Source of the DNA: Butyrivibrio sp. | Lineage (GTDB): Bacteria; Bacillota_A; Clostridia; Lachnospirales; Lachnospiraceae | DNA: 27,965 nucleotides | NCBI GenBank assembly: GCA_017996845.1 | Contig: JAGOGF010000021.1 | Coordinates: 1-27,965 of the forward strand | Direction of reading: 5' to 3' | Part shown: in pieces, positions 1 to 8,958 of the stretch | Position numbering within the stretch: the first letter of the stretch is position 1 | Layout: each line of letters opens with the position of its first letter | The notes under the pieces: model-generated | The model's database searches: none | Told to the model about the DNA's origin: nothing | What the model saw: the letters and a program-made list of their open reading frames with translations, nothing else | Position numbers and translations under genes: made by a program

Positions 1-89
1 CTGAACTTCATATCCTGTGAAAAAATATACTGCATTTCCCTGCTTGCATAACGTTCTGAAAGAGGACTGCTATAACGATCTGTACCCAT
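1..89 (-). CDS. purB: Adenylosuccinate lyase, N-terminal fragment (runs off the left edge)
   Basis: Only the first 29 codons are inside the window. Translating from the ATG at 89-87 gives a protein starting MGTDRYSSPLSERYASREM, followed by QYIFSQDMKF. This matches my memory of the N-terminus of clostridial adenylosuccinate lyase (SPLSERYAS...MQYIFS.DMKF). A clean AGGAG lies 6 bases upstream of the ATG and fixes the start. The enzyme belongs to the fumarase/aspartase superfamily. It acts in the cytoplasm and removes fumarate from SAICAR and from adenylosuccinate in purine synthesis. The gene follows purF on the same strand after an 80-bp gap with no terminator, so the two are probably co-transcribed. 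The identification rests on a short segment, but the segment is distinctive. Confidence 0.85.
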   Translation of the reverse strand, partial: MGTDRYSSPLSERYASREMQYIFSQDMKF

Positions 90-169
90 AATAATCTCCT
101 TTTCAACTCATTTTTCAACACAGCCGGACTGTATCCGGAATATAATATTCTCTTCTGACAGATACTGTT

Positions 170-1612
170 TCACTGATCATATTCGCCGCGGATATCTTCA
201 TCCGGCGGATCAAGCGGATAATGCCCGTTAAAGCATCCTGCGCAAATGCCAAGATTGCCTCCTACCATTTCCTCCAGTCTCTCCATTTTCAGATAGCCAA
301 GCGAATCTGCCCCGATAATCCTGCATATTTCTTCAATGCTGCGATTATATGCAATCAGCTGCTCTCTGGCAGGTACATCTGTTCCAAAATAGCAGGGCCA
401 CAGAAATGGCGGCGAACTTACTCTCATATGTACTTCTTTTGCACCTGCATCACGAAGCATACGGACAATGCGATCCGATGTGGTACCGCGTACAATAGAA
501 TCGTCGATCATGATAATGCGTTTCCCGTTTACTGCTTCCCGAAGGGCATTCAGTTTTACCTGTACACTGCTCTCTCTGCTCTTTTGCTTGGGTTTGATAA
601 AAGTACGTCCAATATATGAATTTTTGACAAATGCCTGTCCATAGGGGATACCTGACTGAAGAGAATACCCCAGCGCAGCGCAGTTTCCTGATTCCGGAAC
701 ACCAACAACCAGATCGGCTTCTACCGGTGAATCGATTGCCAGATATCTGCCGGCCTGAACACGCGCATCATATACGCTTACGCCGTCAATATAACTGTCT
801 GGTCTTGCAAAATAGATATATTCAAAAATGCAGTGTGCATGCTTTGATCTGTCTATGCATCTGCTCTTGTCTGATTCAATTCCTTTTTCCGGTGAAATTG
901 TGACAATTTCTCCCGGCTCTACATCACGAATGTACTGCGCACCAATGGTATCCAGTGCACAGGTTTCGCTCGCCAGTACATAACAGTGTTCACGTCTGCC
1001 GATTACAAGTGGTCTGAACCCATATGGATCCCGTGCCCCTATGAGTTTCCTGGGAGACATAATCACAAGGCTGTATGCACCTTTGATCTTCACCATAGCT
1101 CTTCCGACCGCTTCTTCAACGCTCTTGCTGCAAAGCCGTTCCCGTGCAATATGATAGGCGATTACTTCTGAATCAATCGTCGTCTGAAAAATAGCTCCCG
1201 TATACTCCAGTTCTTTCCTGAGTTCCAGTGCATTGACCAGATTTCCGTTATGTGCAAGTGCAAGTGTACCTTTAATATAATTCAGCACGAGAGGCTGCGC
1301 ATTCTCCCTTGTACTGCTGCCTGCCGTTGAATACCTGACATGTCCAACACCAATATCACCTTTCATTTTCTCAAGGATCTCCGGTGTAAAGGTTTCATTC
1401 ACAAGTCCCATTTCCTTATAGCTGGAAACTTTTCCCTTTGGTCCGCCTGTCTCACTGACGGCAATACCGCAGCTTTCCTGCCCGCGATGCTGAAGTGCCA
1501 GCAGTCCATAATAAATTGAACTTGCAACATCTCCTGCGTCGAAGTCGTACATACCAAAAACGCCACACTCTTCGCCAAGCTTGTCTAACTGATTCTGTAC
1601 CATTTCTCCCAT
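170..1612 (-). CDS. purF: Amidophosphoribosyltransferase (glutamine PRPP amidotransferase)
   Basis: PurF catalyses the first committed step of purine synthesis, making phosphoribosylamine from PRPP and glutamine. The 480-residue length is normal. Residues 1-15 are a short propeptide, and Cys16 in the ECGVFG motif would become the N-terminal nucleophile of the Ntn-type glutaminase domain (about 16-235). QHRGQES (41-47), RYST (93-96) and HNGNLVN (121-127) are glutaminase motifs. The phosphoribosyltransferase domain carries the PRPP loop IIMIDDSIVRGTT (366-378). Cys261, Cys407, Cys457 and Cys460 (the last two in GICAGC) correspond to the four ligands of the [4Fe-4S] cluster of the Bacillus-type enzyme, which makes that form oxygen-sensitive. 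No strong ribosome site precedes the ATG at 1612. A second in-frame ATG three codons later has GGGAG too close to it. purB follows downstream. Confidence 0.97.
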   Translation of the reverse strand: MGEMVQNQLDKLGEECGVFGMYDFDAGDVASSIYYGLLALQHRGQESCGIAVSETGGPKGKVSSYKEMGLVNETFTPEILEKMKGDIGVGHVRYSTAGSSTRENAQPLVLNYIKGTLALAHNGNLVNALELRKELEYTGAIFQTTIDSEVIAYHIARERLCSKSVEEAVGRAMVKIKGAYSLVIMSPRKLIGARDPYGFRPLVIGRREHCYVLASETCALDTIGAQYIRDVEPGEIVTISPEKGIESDKSRCIDRSKHAHCIFEYIYFARPDSYIDGVSVYDARVQAGRYLAIDSPVEADLVVGVPESGNCAALGYSLQSGIPYGQAFVKNSYIGRTFIKPKQKSRESSVQVKLNALREAVNGKRIIMIDDSIVRGTTSDRIVRMLRDAGAKEVHMRVSSPPFLWPCYFGTDVPAREQLIAYNRSIEEICRIIGADSLGYLKMERLEEMVGGNLGICAGCFNGHYPLDPPDEDIRGEYDQ

Positions 1613-1629
1613 AATTTACCCATTCTTTC

Positions 1630-1657
1630 ATCACCGAATAATTCATTCAGCGGTGAT
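1630..1657 (-). other. Hairpin just upstream of the purF start
   Basis: ATCACCG (1630-1636) and CGGTGAT (1651-1657) form a perfect 7-bp stem with a 14-base loop. The hairpin ends 17 bases before the purF start codon, so in the mRNA it would sit beside the translation start region. No T-tract follows, so it is not a terminator. A role in purF translation is only a guess. Confidence 0.4.
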
Positions 1658-1689
1658 CTGCTCCTGATTATGTATCAACGAAACGAACA

Positions 1690-1770
1690 AATGCGGCTTT
1701 ATCTTATCACTAGTTGGTCGCTGCTGACAAGTGGCAGTATCAACCATTCTGAAAAGATTTCAGCCGCATT
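1690..1770 (-). other. Possible structured RNA between the upstream operon and purF
   Basis: A perfect 9-base inverted repeat, AATGCGGCT (1690-1698) and AGCCGCATT (1762-1770), encloses 63 bases. In the minus-strand transcript the interior can form a second stem, TGGTTG with CGACCA (one G-U pair), capped by CTGC/GCAG with a 9-base loop. A small CTGAAA/TTTCAG hairpin overlaps the foot of the closing stem. The minus-strand side lacks a strong T-tract. I could not match it to the purine, PRPP, ZTP or THF riboswitch cores. It could be a purF leader or a 3' structure of the upstream operon. Confidence 0.35.
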
Positions 1771-1783
1771 ATGCATCATTTTT

Positions 1784-2995
1784 TTAATCCATTCCGTTCT
1801 CTGCCTGATACCTGCTGACCTGATCCAGTATTTCGGCTGCATATTCCGGATAGGAGTGTGCCAGATCTTCTACTTCAGCTTTGGCATTTCCGATAACCAC
1901 CTCTCTGTTGTAATCAATCCGTTTTCTGAGCGATTGTCTCTGTACTATCAGATTATGCCGGATCTCTACCGCTTCTTTCGAATCCAGAATTGCTGCTGTC
2001 TGATGCAGCCAGATATCAGGAGTCTTAATCCGAAGATTTCTGAGTAAAAACAACAAATCCTGCTGATCCGAATCTAAAAACTTCTCTGCTTCCTGAAAAC
2101 GTTCTCTTTCCTCTTTTTCTGCAGCATAACGCTGCGCCATCGCACTGAGCTGGTCTGCGCTTTGCACGCCGCATTTCAGGTAAAGATAATCAAGCAGATT
2201 TCGATTGTTTACATAACGTATCTTGACTGTATTCTGCAGCAATACCAGTCTGGCAATTGTATTTCGGATCGTTCTCTGCTCTGCCTGTGCATTGGAGCTT
2301 CTGACATACAACAGAACAATTGCAATCGCGGCAACCAGAATTACTGCCATATATCCGTATATCACTTCCAGATGTAACAGTTCATGCAGAACAAACAGTA
2401 CGATCAGTACCATTACCAGCATGATCCCACACATAACAGACATACTCCGGCAGGTATCAAGCATTTTTTCCGCCTCTTTTTCCCTGTAGTCATATGCCTG
2501 ATGCTCCGCATCCAATCGTTTCAGATCATTACGAATTTTTTTCTGATAATCTTCCGTATCAACCATTTTGCATATATTTTCCTGAATCTGGCTGTCTCCC
2601 ATCTGATCCATTCTTTCATATTCCTGATCAGACATTCGATTCTTGCGGCGTTTAAACTGCTCTCTTTGTTCTTCATGATCTGCAATTTTTCGTGCACAGG
2701 CTTCCAACTGTTCATGTTTTTCAGCTGTAAGTGCATCTATTTCCTCCATATCATGCAGATAGGAAGTAACTGCTCTGTATTCAAACTGCAGGTTATCCAG
2801 TTCCCTGTTTCCTTCCGCCATCTGTACCAGACAGTTCTGAATATATTCCCTGCGCTGCATGGCATCATGAATGTTCAGATCTTTTCTGGTATAAACGATA
2901 CGGCTCCAGTCAGATGAAAGTGTGCTTTCCTGCTCCTGTTCCTGCTCCTGCTGCAATTCCCGCGGCTTTTTCCTGAACCTGTCCCAAAAGCTCAT
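1784..2995 (-). CDS. Coiled-coil protein with a central two-helix membrane hairpin, function unknown
   Basis: I do not recognise a named family. From the ATG at 2995 it has 403 residues; a GTG one codon earlier is also possible. GGAG overlapping the end of the preceding gene gives good spacing to the ATG. Residues about 1-30 are rich in Gln and Glu (an alternating QE tract), encoded partly by a 12-bp tandem repeat. Residues about 45-185 are charged, heptad-like helix suited to coiled coil. Two hydrophobic segments near 187-206 and 213-232, separated by only a few residues, form a membrane hairpin, so both ends are probably cytoplasmic. A second coiled-coil region runs from 235 to the C-terminus. 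It is the last gene of a four-gene operon and starts with no gap after the TPR-like gene. A membrane anchor or scaffold for the other three proteins is a reasonable inference. Confidence 0.8.
   Translation of the reverse strand: MSFWDRFRKKPRELQQEQEQEQESTLSSDWSRIVYTRKDLNIHDAMQRREYIQNCLVQMAEGNRELDNLQFEYRAVTSYLHDMEEIDALTAEKHEQLEACARKIADHEEQREQFKRRKNRMSDQEYERMDQMGDSQIQENICKMVDTEDYQKKIRNDLKRLDAEHQAYDYREKEAEKMLDTCRSMSVMCGIMLVMVLIVLFVLHELLHLEVIYGYMAVILVAAIAIVLLYVRSSNAQAEQRTIRNTIARLVLLQNTVKIRYVNNRNLLDYLYLKCGVQSADQLSAMAQRYAAEKEERERFQEAEKFLDSDQQDLLFLLRNLRIKTPDIWLHQTAAILDSKEAVEIRHNLIVQRQSLRKRIDYNREVVIGNAKAEVEDLAHSYPEYAAEILDQVSRYQAENGMD
2927..2950 (-). repeat. Two perfect tandem copies of a 12-bp unit inside the coiled-coil gene
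   Basis: The plus-strand unit TTCCTGCTCCTG occurs at 2927-2938 and again at 2939-2950. It encodes the alternating Gln-Glu tract near the N-terminus. Gain or loss of units would stay in frame. Confidence 0.8.
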
Positions 2996-2998
2996 CAC

Positions 2999-3850
2999 TT
3001 ATCTCCGTGTTTCCCTGGCATCCGTCACCAGATTCCGGTACTCTTCTTTCAGTTCTTCGGCAATTTTGCCAACCTGAGCATAGTACTCGTTTGTTTTTCC
3101 TTCATTCTTATATACTGCAAGTGTATTCAGTAAATGCTTATCTTCACTTGCATCATATAGATCAGATGCTTCATTCATTCGTTTCTCCAACTTCATGGAA
3201 AAAGAATATGCCTCTTTATCTGATCCGATAAATGCAATATATTTTTTTTCAGGCATACTCATTCGCATTGCAGCAAGATAACACAGATATGCTTCTTCTG
3301 TCGGGCGATCTTTATATTCTTCCCGAAACATTACCGCCGCATTTTCATAATCAAACAGACTGGCAAGGATAACACCTTTGTTATGTGCAATCTTCGCATG
3401 CATCTCATGTTCCATCTGTGGCAGAATCTTCAAAAGTGCCTCATATGCCAGAAATGCCTGATAATACTTTCCGTTCTTCATCAGATAATCGGCACGTGCC
3501 ATTTTCTTTTCATACACATTCATGCCGGCATTTGCACGCATGATTTCCTGTGTTCTATCGATTTCTTCAGTGGTATTATAACGGACATATTCCAGTATCA
3601 TCCCGGCAAAGCCTGCTGCAGAACCTTTTCTGCGCAGAAGTTCTTCCAGTCCTTCTGCCAGCTTTATTAAACCGCATTCTTCAGACAGCCAGTTTGTCAG
3701 TTCGCTGTCAAAATCCTCTGCATCCAGTATAAAAGCATACTGTACAATGCTATAGCAAAGTTCTTCCACTGAATGGACATTTATTCCGATTTTGGCGATA
3801 TAATATGGTTTATGTGCATATGCACCTGTACATTGTATCAGTTTACTCAT
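2999..3850 (-). CDS. TPR-like alpha-helical protein, function unknown
   Basis: A 283-residue cytoplasmic protein with no signal peptide or membrane segment. The ATG at 3850 is preceded by AGAGGA. The first 90 residues are mixed, followed by helical hairpins. Residues about 115-200 read like tetratricopeptide repeats, with small and aromatic residues at the usual spacing (ADYLMKNGKYYQAFLAYEAL, then a hairpin with FDYENAAVMFREEY). The last 60 residues are charged helix. TPR proteins usually bind other proteins, in some cases the tails of chaperones. It lies 29 bp after the Hsp70-like gene and abuts the membrane coiled-coil gene, so it probably works in the same assembly. No exact family is recognised; the TPR call is by eye and could be a related helical repeat. 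Confidence 0.75.
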   Translation of the reverse strand: MSKLIQCTGAYAHKPYYIAKIGINVHSVEELCYSIVQYAFILDAEDFDSELTNWLSEECGLIKLAEGLEELLRRKGSAAGFAGMILEYVRYNTTEEIDRTQEIMRANAGMNVYEKKMARADYLMKNGKYYQAFLAYEALLKILPQMEHEMHAKIAHNKGVILASLFDYENAAVMFREEYKDRPTEEAYLCYLAAMRMSMPEKKYIAFIGSDKEAYSFSMKLEKRMNEASDLYDASEDKHLLNTLAVYKNEGKTNEYYAQVGKIAEELKEEYRNLVTDARETRR

Positions 3851-3879
3851 TCCGTATCTGTCCTCTGCTCATTATCCCA

Positions 3880-5184
3880 TTACTGAATATCAAACGTCTG
3901 TGTCCACACCTTACCGGATGCTGGATAAATATCTCCAAATCCCATATCTTCCACCAGTACTCTGATCTGACTGATTGATACCATATCCGTTGTCATTTTA
4001 ACCCGGGATGTCCTGTCCGGACGTTCTTCCATTCCATCCAGTACCACCGTAACAACCTCCGGCTGTCCGCCTCCAAGAGATACTGTCTGAAACTGGATCT
4101 CATTTCCCGATTCCAGAATAAACTCCACCTGCGCCGAGGCCTCATACCAGTTCACCCCCGCGTCCATAAGCGCATGGTAGCACTCCACACCCTGTCTGAC
4201 CAGATTAATTCCTACATTTGCCCGCAGCTTATCTTCTCCCAGCAGAATATACTGTTCAAAGATCTTGCTTGGTGTACATCTCTCCCGCGCAGCTATACTT
4301 GCTCCCTTGCTGAACAGGTTGTTTCCCTGAAATACTCTGCGCGTACGGCACAGATATTCCAACGTATGCTTCATCCACTTTTCTCTGAACCCATCTCCCA
4401 ACAGAAATGCAGAAGTCACAATCTTTTGATTGCAGTTATCTGTCATAATATGTAAAAAAGCTTCATCCAGAAGCTGCATCGTGTGACTTTTTTCTTCCGG
4501 CTCTTCGGGCAGTTTCCGTTCTGCAAGATCCAGTTCATCATATATTTTTTTCTCTACCGTCACAACAACAGGTTTTGTGTTATGATTCAGCGTCATACTG
4601 TACAGCGTAAGCGGTCCGTAATTATAATCACATGCCATCACCATATGGGTCCACAATTCTTCGGGCTGGTACAGCATGTAATAATACATACTTTCTTCAT
4701 GGCTCTGATAAAAAACCTGTTTCGTTTTCAGATCCAGCCCGTCTGTCAATGCTGACAGAACTTCTACCATGCGACTATCCAGTCTTGCTGTTGTAAACAT
4801 AACCGCTTCAATATGTTCCATGGACATCTCCATGGACAAAAGAGAAAGACTCCGCTTTACAAAAAGAGTCAGAAGCGCAACCGGATCATATTCCATTCCT
4901 GCAATTTCCAGTTTATCCCCTTTTCTTGCTGCTTCTACCAGATGCAGAACAGGAATGACATCCTCTGTCTGGATCTTCCTTTCTGCTTCCCTTCCAAAAA
5001 ACCATTGATTCACATCACGTCTTCTGCAAAGCGTAGTGGGAATATTATACAGTTCTGATCCGGCCAGAACAGAAAGTGTTTCCGGCATATCGGCATCCGA
5101 CGCCAGATAACTGATCTGTGACACTTCATCCCCCAGATCATATCCCAGCACAAAACTTTTTGTTTTCTTTCCATCAAATAACAT
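3880..5184 (-). CDS. Hsp70/actin-fold-like protein with degraded nucleotide motifs (DUF5716-like)
   Basis: Numbering here is from a TTG at 5205, which gives 441 residues. The ATG at 5184 (434 residues) is preferred because GGAGG lies 11 bases upstream. The order of elements follows an Hsp70 ATPase domain: GYDLGDE (21-27) at the phosphate-1 position, IPTTLCRRR then FFGREAERK (55-77) like the IPSxVAF...VGxxAK region of DnaK, and HIEAVMFTTA (131-140) like its ITVPA strand. DYNYGPLTLYSM (193-204) falls where DLGGGTFD lies, AFLLGDGF (266-273) where LVGGxxRxP lies, and LFSKGASIAA (297-306) where AVAxGAA lies. The glycines and threonines that hold ATP are largely lost, suggesting a pseudo-ATPase. 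The C-terminal 130 residues look beta-rich. I recall this family as DUF5716; that name is from memory. It lies between the solenoid gene and the TPR gene. Confidence 0.7.
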   Translation of the reverse strand: MLFDGKKTKSFVLGYDLGDEVSQISYLASDADMPETLSVLAGSELYNIPTTLCRRRDVNQWFFGREAERKIQTEDVIPVLHLVEAARKGDKLEIAGMEYDPVALLTLFVKRSLSLLSMEMSMEHIEAVMFTTARLDSRMVEVLSALTDGLDLKTKQVFYQSHEESMYYYMLYQPEELWTHMVMACDYNYGPLTLYSMTLNHNTKPVVVTVEKKIYDELDLAERKLPEEPEEKSHTMQLLDEAFLHIMTDNCNQKIVTSAFLLGDGFREKWMKHTLEYLCRTRRVFQGNNLFSKGASIAARERCTPSKIFEQYILLGEDKLRANVGINLVRQGVECYHALMDAGVNWYEASAQVEFILESGNEIQFQTVSLGGGQPEVVTVVLDGMEERPDRTSRVKMTTDMVSISQIRVLVEDMGFGDIYPASGKVWTQTFDIQ

Positions 5185-5232
5185 GTATCCCACATCCTCC
5201 GACAACGATATCCACTTTTGCAGGAACCGGAC

Positions 5233-8200
5233 TCAAAGCTCAGGCTGAAATAAATATCTGCCCATATATCTTCGCCTGCTGTATTCCATAAGAAGTCTGT
5301 CTGCCGTACTGTAATCCTGCAATGTCATCCCGATCATCAGATCATTGATCAGGTCATATCTGCTCATCTCATTATTCTGATTAATATCACTGTTGGAAAT
5401 TGTACCGCTTTGCGTCAGTTGTTCTGCTGCCTGTTCATTTTCATCATTACCGGAATCCGATGTTTCTTCCGTAATATAATATTGCAGCTGCTCACCAAAG
5501 AACAGAATAAATGCACTCACAAAAATGCCATCATACATCTCCTGCATCTCTTCGTGACAATATTCCCGTGTTTCTTCTGTACCGCTGTTGAGCATATAAT
5601 GAATCACACATTTGCAGCCCGGATGTGTTTTATATTCCAGCATGGTCTTATCTGCAAATCGCTTTAATTCCGGCATGATCTTCAGATAATCACGGTAAAA
5701 AGGAAAATAAATATCTTTATCCAGCAGTTGCCTCAGAAATCCCATCGCTGCTTCTGCAGACGGTTTTTCTTCATTTCCATGTTCTGCATAATATCTCAGA
5801 TATGCCATTCCACATACATCCGGAAGCGCAGCACCTTCTTCTGCAAGCTTACCGATTCTTGTAAAAATAAATCCTTCTGTCACCTGATCTTTCACAAAAC
5901 TTTCATATGCATTCTGTGATATAAATGCTTTTTCCAGATCTGTTCCTGCACCATCATGGCAATACCTGCGGAAAATATCCATTTTTTCCCCCACATATGC
6001 ACCACTGTACAGCATCTGCAAAATTATTTTTTCACACAAAATCCAAGTGTCCACACGAAACGATTCTGCAGCCTTCCACAAATCGCGCATTTCACGAATC
6101 GTGCCGCTGAAAGATCTGACCAGGAAATTCAGAATTTCTTCATCATATTTACCCTTGCGAAAAGCATAATAAACAATCTCCGCTACAGCCGGATCTCCCA
6201 GATAATTATCTCTGTCGGACATTCTGCTGCACAAGCGAACAATACTCCTTGGATCAATCCCATATGTTCCATATCTTCTAAGCCATTCCAGTGCTTTGTC
6301 ATACAGTCCTGTCAGTACCATCAGTTCCAGCATGTCACTGCGTTCACGTCCGGGCAGAATATCGGGATTGAGTGCTTTGAGATATTCCGAAAGCTGTCTG
6401 ACAAAATCATTGTCATAATAAAAACGAATCAGATTTTCTCGAATCTCGCTCCGACAGGTTTCCCGAATCAGATCCGATGCAGCAAGATCTCTGTAACGTT
6501 CCACATTCTCCATTGTGATCGTATATGCGCTCTTCCCAAGTTCGCACAAAAACAGATCCAGATTTTCTTCTCCACCACGGATATAGGGTATCGCTAACTG
6601 CGAAAGATGTCCGGGTACGATCAGTTTGCACGTATTAAATGGAATGCTCCCGGCAAATCGGTTGTCACAATGATCCGAAAGGAGCAGCGCATACTCGCTT
6701 CCGTATAAGGGAACATATGCTTTTCTGTCAACAACCGGATATCGCATTTCATTTTCACATTTATCATATACAACGATCACTTCACTGATTCCATCCTGTT
6801 CAATCGTTATTTCACAGGTATAGAGAATAGAAAGAACACGTGAAGCATTGGATGAATCAACCATCTGTCTGTTCAGCATATTCTGATAAAGAAAACCAAG
6901 TTCCCGATTAATATGTCCCTTCCCGATCTGATCAAGAAGAAATTTATCAATCTGTAACCCGTAGGATTCAAAAAGCTCCGGGTATATCTCCCGATTGTCA
7001 TAAATATATTTGTACAGAATTGCGTTCTGTCTGTATTCGAGATTGCTTTGATAGGAAAAATACATCAGAACCATCTTCGGAATCTCACAGGGAAGTTTAC
7101 CGGCAGCATCTGTGCTGACTGACATCATATAGTATTCATATAATCTGGTGATGCGCAGTTGTCTGTCTACTCCCCTGCAATACCAGCCAAAAGCTTCACG
7201 ATCCGTTCTTTCATCTTTGATGAGCTGACTGCAGACTGCTTCCAGAATATCATCCTGTTGCTGTATCTCATAGCATATTGCCAGAATCTTATATAAATGC
7301 CTGTTGTACCGTTTCTCTCTGGAAGAAAGATACACAATCTGCTCAATCAACGGTGCCGTCAGAAGTTTTCTGCGTGCAGCAAATTCCAGAACCGAAAGTT
7401 CAAAACTTTCCAGATGGGTCAGAAGCGTTACATTCTGAGCAAGTAAATGCAGACTGTCAAGATAGAGGATCGGGCTTCTGCACCCCTGTGTGTATTGGTT
7501 CTCCAGCAAAATCCATCGATGTGCCTTACTGCCGGAATTTTCTTCCGCCAGATATTGCAGCAGCCACGCAATTCTCCAATTATCCGGGTTTCTGTCAAAA
7601 ACATCTTCTATCATCTCAGATACCTGAATAATATAGGTTTCCTCGCGGCTGCACAATGTTGTCAGATACAGATAATAGCAATATAATGTTTCTCCGCCTT
7701 CATGTCTGTCCTCAATCTGTGACCGAATCTGCTCCAGGATCCATTTGCCTTCATTGACCCTCGCTGCAGTGATCAGATACTGTGCCTGATAAAGACGAAA
7801 TTCCAGGCTTTCTCCGTCCAACGCATTCATCTTGGTGATTATCTTCCCAGTTTCCAAAAGCCAGGTTCGCGAACTTATTTTTTTGGATCGAAATGAAATA
7901 TATTGCTTCATCAATTCCGCAACAAGTCTCTTTTTTTCACGATACGCCGGCATATCACTCCAGTAATCACAGTTTACGGTAGCATAAACGGGAATGCGAA
8001 ATGTCGTATACGCATTGCTGAAGCAGATACTTCCAAAGTTATTTCCATCATGCAGCCTGTCACTGTCAAGGCTGAATTTGAAATAGCAGGCATTTCCATC
8101 AAAATCCGCTTCTGTCAGACACGTTTTCTCTGCACGCAGAAAATCTCCGTCGACAGAAACAGAAAGTGCAGAATATCCCCATCCGTTTCTCATGATCGTA

Positions 8201-8838
8201 ATTGTATGATCTGTTATACCAACGGAATTATCTACATGAATTTCAGTCTGATCTGGAATGTATTCGATTTTCTGCTTTTTGCTGACAGCCAGGAGAAATT
8301 CTTCAACATTCTGTTCCGAACCAGGAACCGCACGCAGCCCCCTGTACAAGCTCTCATAATGCTTATCATTCCCGGTGAAAATACGGATAAACTCTGCTGA
8401 ATAGAATAATCTGACAGCTTCCTGCCAATTTGTCTTTGCAAGATTTGCAAAATGGAAAAGATTTCGAATATCCCCAAGGCTTGACTCTATATGTTCCATT
8501 TCTACAGACACGACAAAAGGGAGAAGATATTCTCCCTGATTTGATACAATTCTGAAATTCCCCTGCAGAACATCTCCCCCGGAAAGTCCTTCCGCATGAA
8601 AGCGATACCCGATTTCATCCTCGGACCCTGCCAGCATGGGAGTCAATACCTCCATACGCAGCTCTGTTGCCGAAATGGTTCCTTCCACAACACGGTTCTT
8701 CGGACCTTTGATTCCGAACGAGCCTTCCACATCTTCCCCGGGTTTCGTAGACAGTTCTACTCTCTCTGCTGAAAACACAAGAGATCCCCTGTCATATTCA
8801 AATTGTTCCTTCAGAATTCTTTCAACGATTTTTTTCAA
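5233..8838 (-). CDS. Giant beta-sandwich plus alpha-solenoid protein (DUF5717-like)
   Basis: A 1201-residue protein with no signal peptide or clear membrane segment. The only possible early start is TTG at 8838, because an in-frame stop lies three codons upstream and the next Met is about 60 residues in; the ribosome site is weak. Residues about 15-115 form a beta-rich, Ig-like domain ending GEYLLPFVVSVEM. Residues 118-188 are helical. A second beta-rich domain spans about 190-290. From about 300 to 1123 there is a long run of amphipathic helices like an alpha-solenoid. Residues 1124-1158 are a polar, probably disordered linker rich in Asn, Gln, Ser and Glu, and the last 43 residues are helical again. 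I recall it as DUF5717, a Lachnospiraceae family of unknown function. It is the first gene of the four-gene operon. A large protein-binding scaffold is inferred from its architecture. Confidence 0.8.
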   Translation of the reverse strand: MKKIVERILKEQFEYDRGSLVFSAERVELSTKPGEDVEGSFGIKGPKNRVVEGTISATELRMEVLTPMLAGSEDEIGYRFHAEGLSGGDVLQGNFRIVSNQGEYLLPFVVSVEMEHIESSLGDIRNLFHFANLAKTNWQEAVRLFYSAEFIRIFTGNDKHYESLYRGLRAVPGSEQNVEEFLLAVSKKQKIEYIPDQTEIHVDNSVGITDHTITIMRNGWGYSALSVSVDGDFLRAEKTCLTEADFDGNACYFKFSLDSDRLHDGNNFGSICFSNAYTTFRIPVYATVNCDYWSDMPAYREKKRLVAELMKQYISFRSKKISSRTWLLETGKIITKMNALDGESLEFRLYQAQYLITAARVNEGKWILEQIRSQIEDRHEGGETLYCYYLYLTTLCSREETYIIQVSEMIEDVFDRNPDNWRIAWLLQYLAEENSGSKAHRWILLENQYTQGCRSPILYLDSLHLLAQNVTLLTHLESFELSVLEFAARRKLLTAPLIEQIVYLSSREKRYNRHLYKILAICYEIQQQDDILEAVCSQLIKDERTDREAFGWYCRGVDRQLRITRLYEYYMMSVSTDAAGKLPCEIPKMVLMYFSYQSNLEYRQNAILYKYIYDNREIYPELFESYGLQIDKFLLDQIGKGHINRELGFLYQNMLNRQMVDSSNASRVLSILYTCEITIEQDGISEVIVVYDKCENEMRYPVVDRKAYVPLYGSEYALLLSDHCDNRFAGSIPFNTCKLIVPGHLSQLAIPYIRGGEENLDLFLCELGKSAYTITMENVERYRDLAASDLIRETCRSEIRENLIRFYYDNDFVRQLSEYLKALNPDILPGRERSDMLELMVLTGLYDKALEWLRRYGTYGIDPRSIVRLCSRMSDRDNYLGDPAVAEIVYYAFRKGKYDEEILNFLVRSFSGTIREMRDLWKAAESFRVDTWILCEKIILQMLYSGAYVGEKMDIFRRYCHDGAGTDLEKAFISQNAYESFVKDQVTEGFIFTRIGKLAEEGAALPDVCGMAYLRYYAEHGNEEKPSAEAAMGFLRQLLDKDIYFPFYRDYLKIMPELKRFADKTMLEYKTHPGCKCVIHYMLNSGTEETREYCHEEMQEMYDGIFVSAFILFFGEQLQYYITEETSDSGNDENEQAAEQLTQSGTISNSDINQNNEMSRYDLINDLMIGMTLQDYSTADRLLMEYSRRRYMGRYLFQPEL

Positions 8839-8892
8839 GCCTGCTTACCCCAAATGTTTTTTCTTTCTCCGGTGAATCTACACCCAAGTGTA

Positions 8893-8921
8893 ATTTTACC
8901 TCAAACCGCACTGCTGGTCAA
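8893..8921 (-). promoter_or_regulatory. Sigma-A-type promoter for the four-gene operon
   Basis: On the minus strand TTGACC (8921-8916) and TAAAAT (8898-8893) are separated by exactly 17 bases. Both are five-of-six matches to consensus. The start point would be near 8886, giving a 5' leader of about 48 bases before the TTG start codon. It lies downstream of the htpG terminator, so the operon can be transcribed independently of htpG. Confidence 0.7.
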
Positions 8922-8958
8922 AGTTTCCGTTTTGTACGAACAAACCCCGAAACGCCTG

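Noticed and set aside
118..140. A hairpin (CCGGA/TCCGG) between purF and purB as a terminator
   Set aside because: The stem is only 5 bp and no T-run follows it on the minus strand, so purF-purB read-through is expected.
1632..1693. PurR-box-like sequences (CCGAAT and ACGAAC) in the purF leader
   Set aside because: Each has a mismatch in the core, they point in the same direction, and the spacing differs from the paired inverted PurBoxes of B. subtilis.
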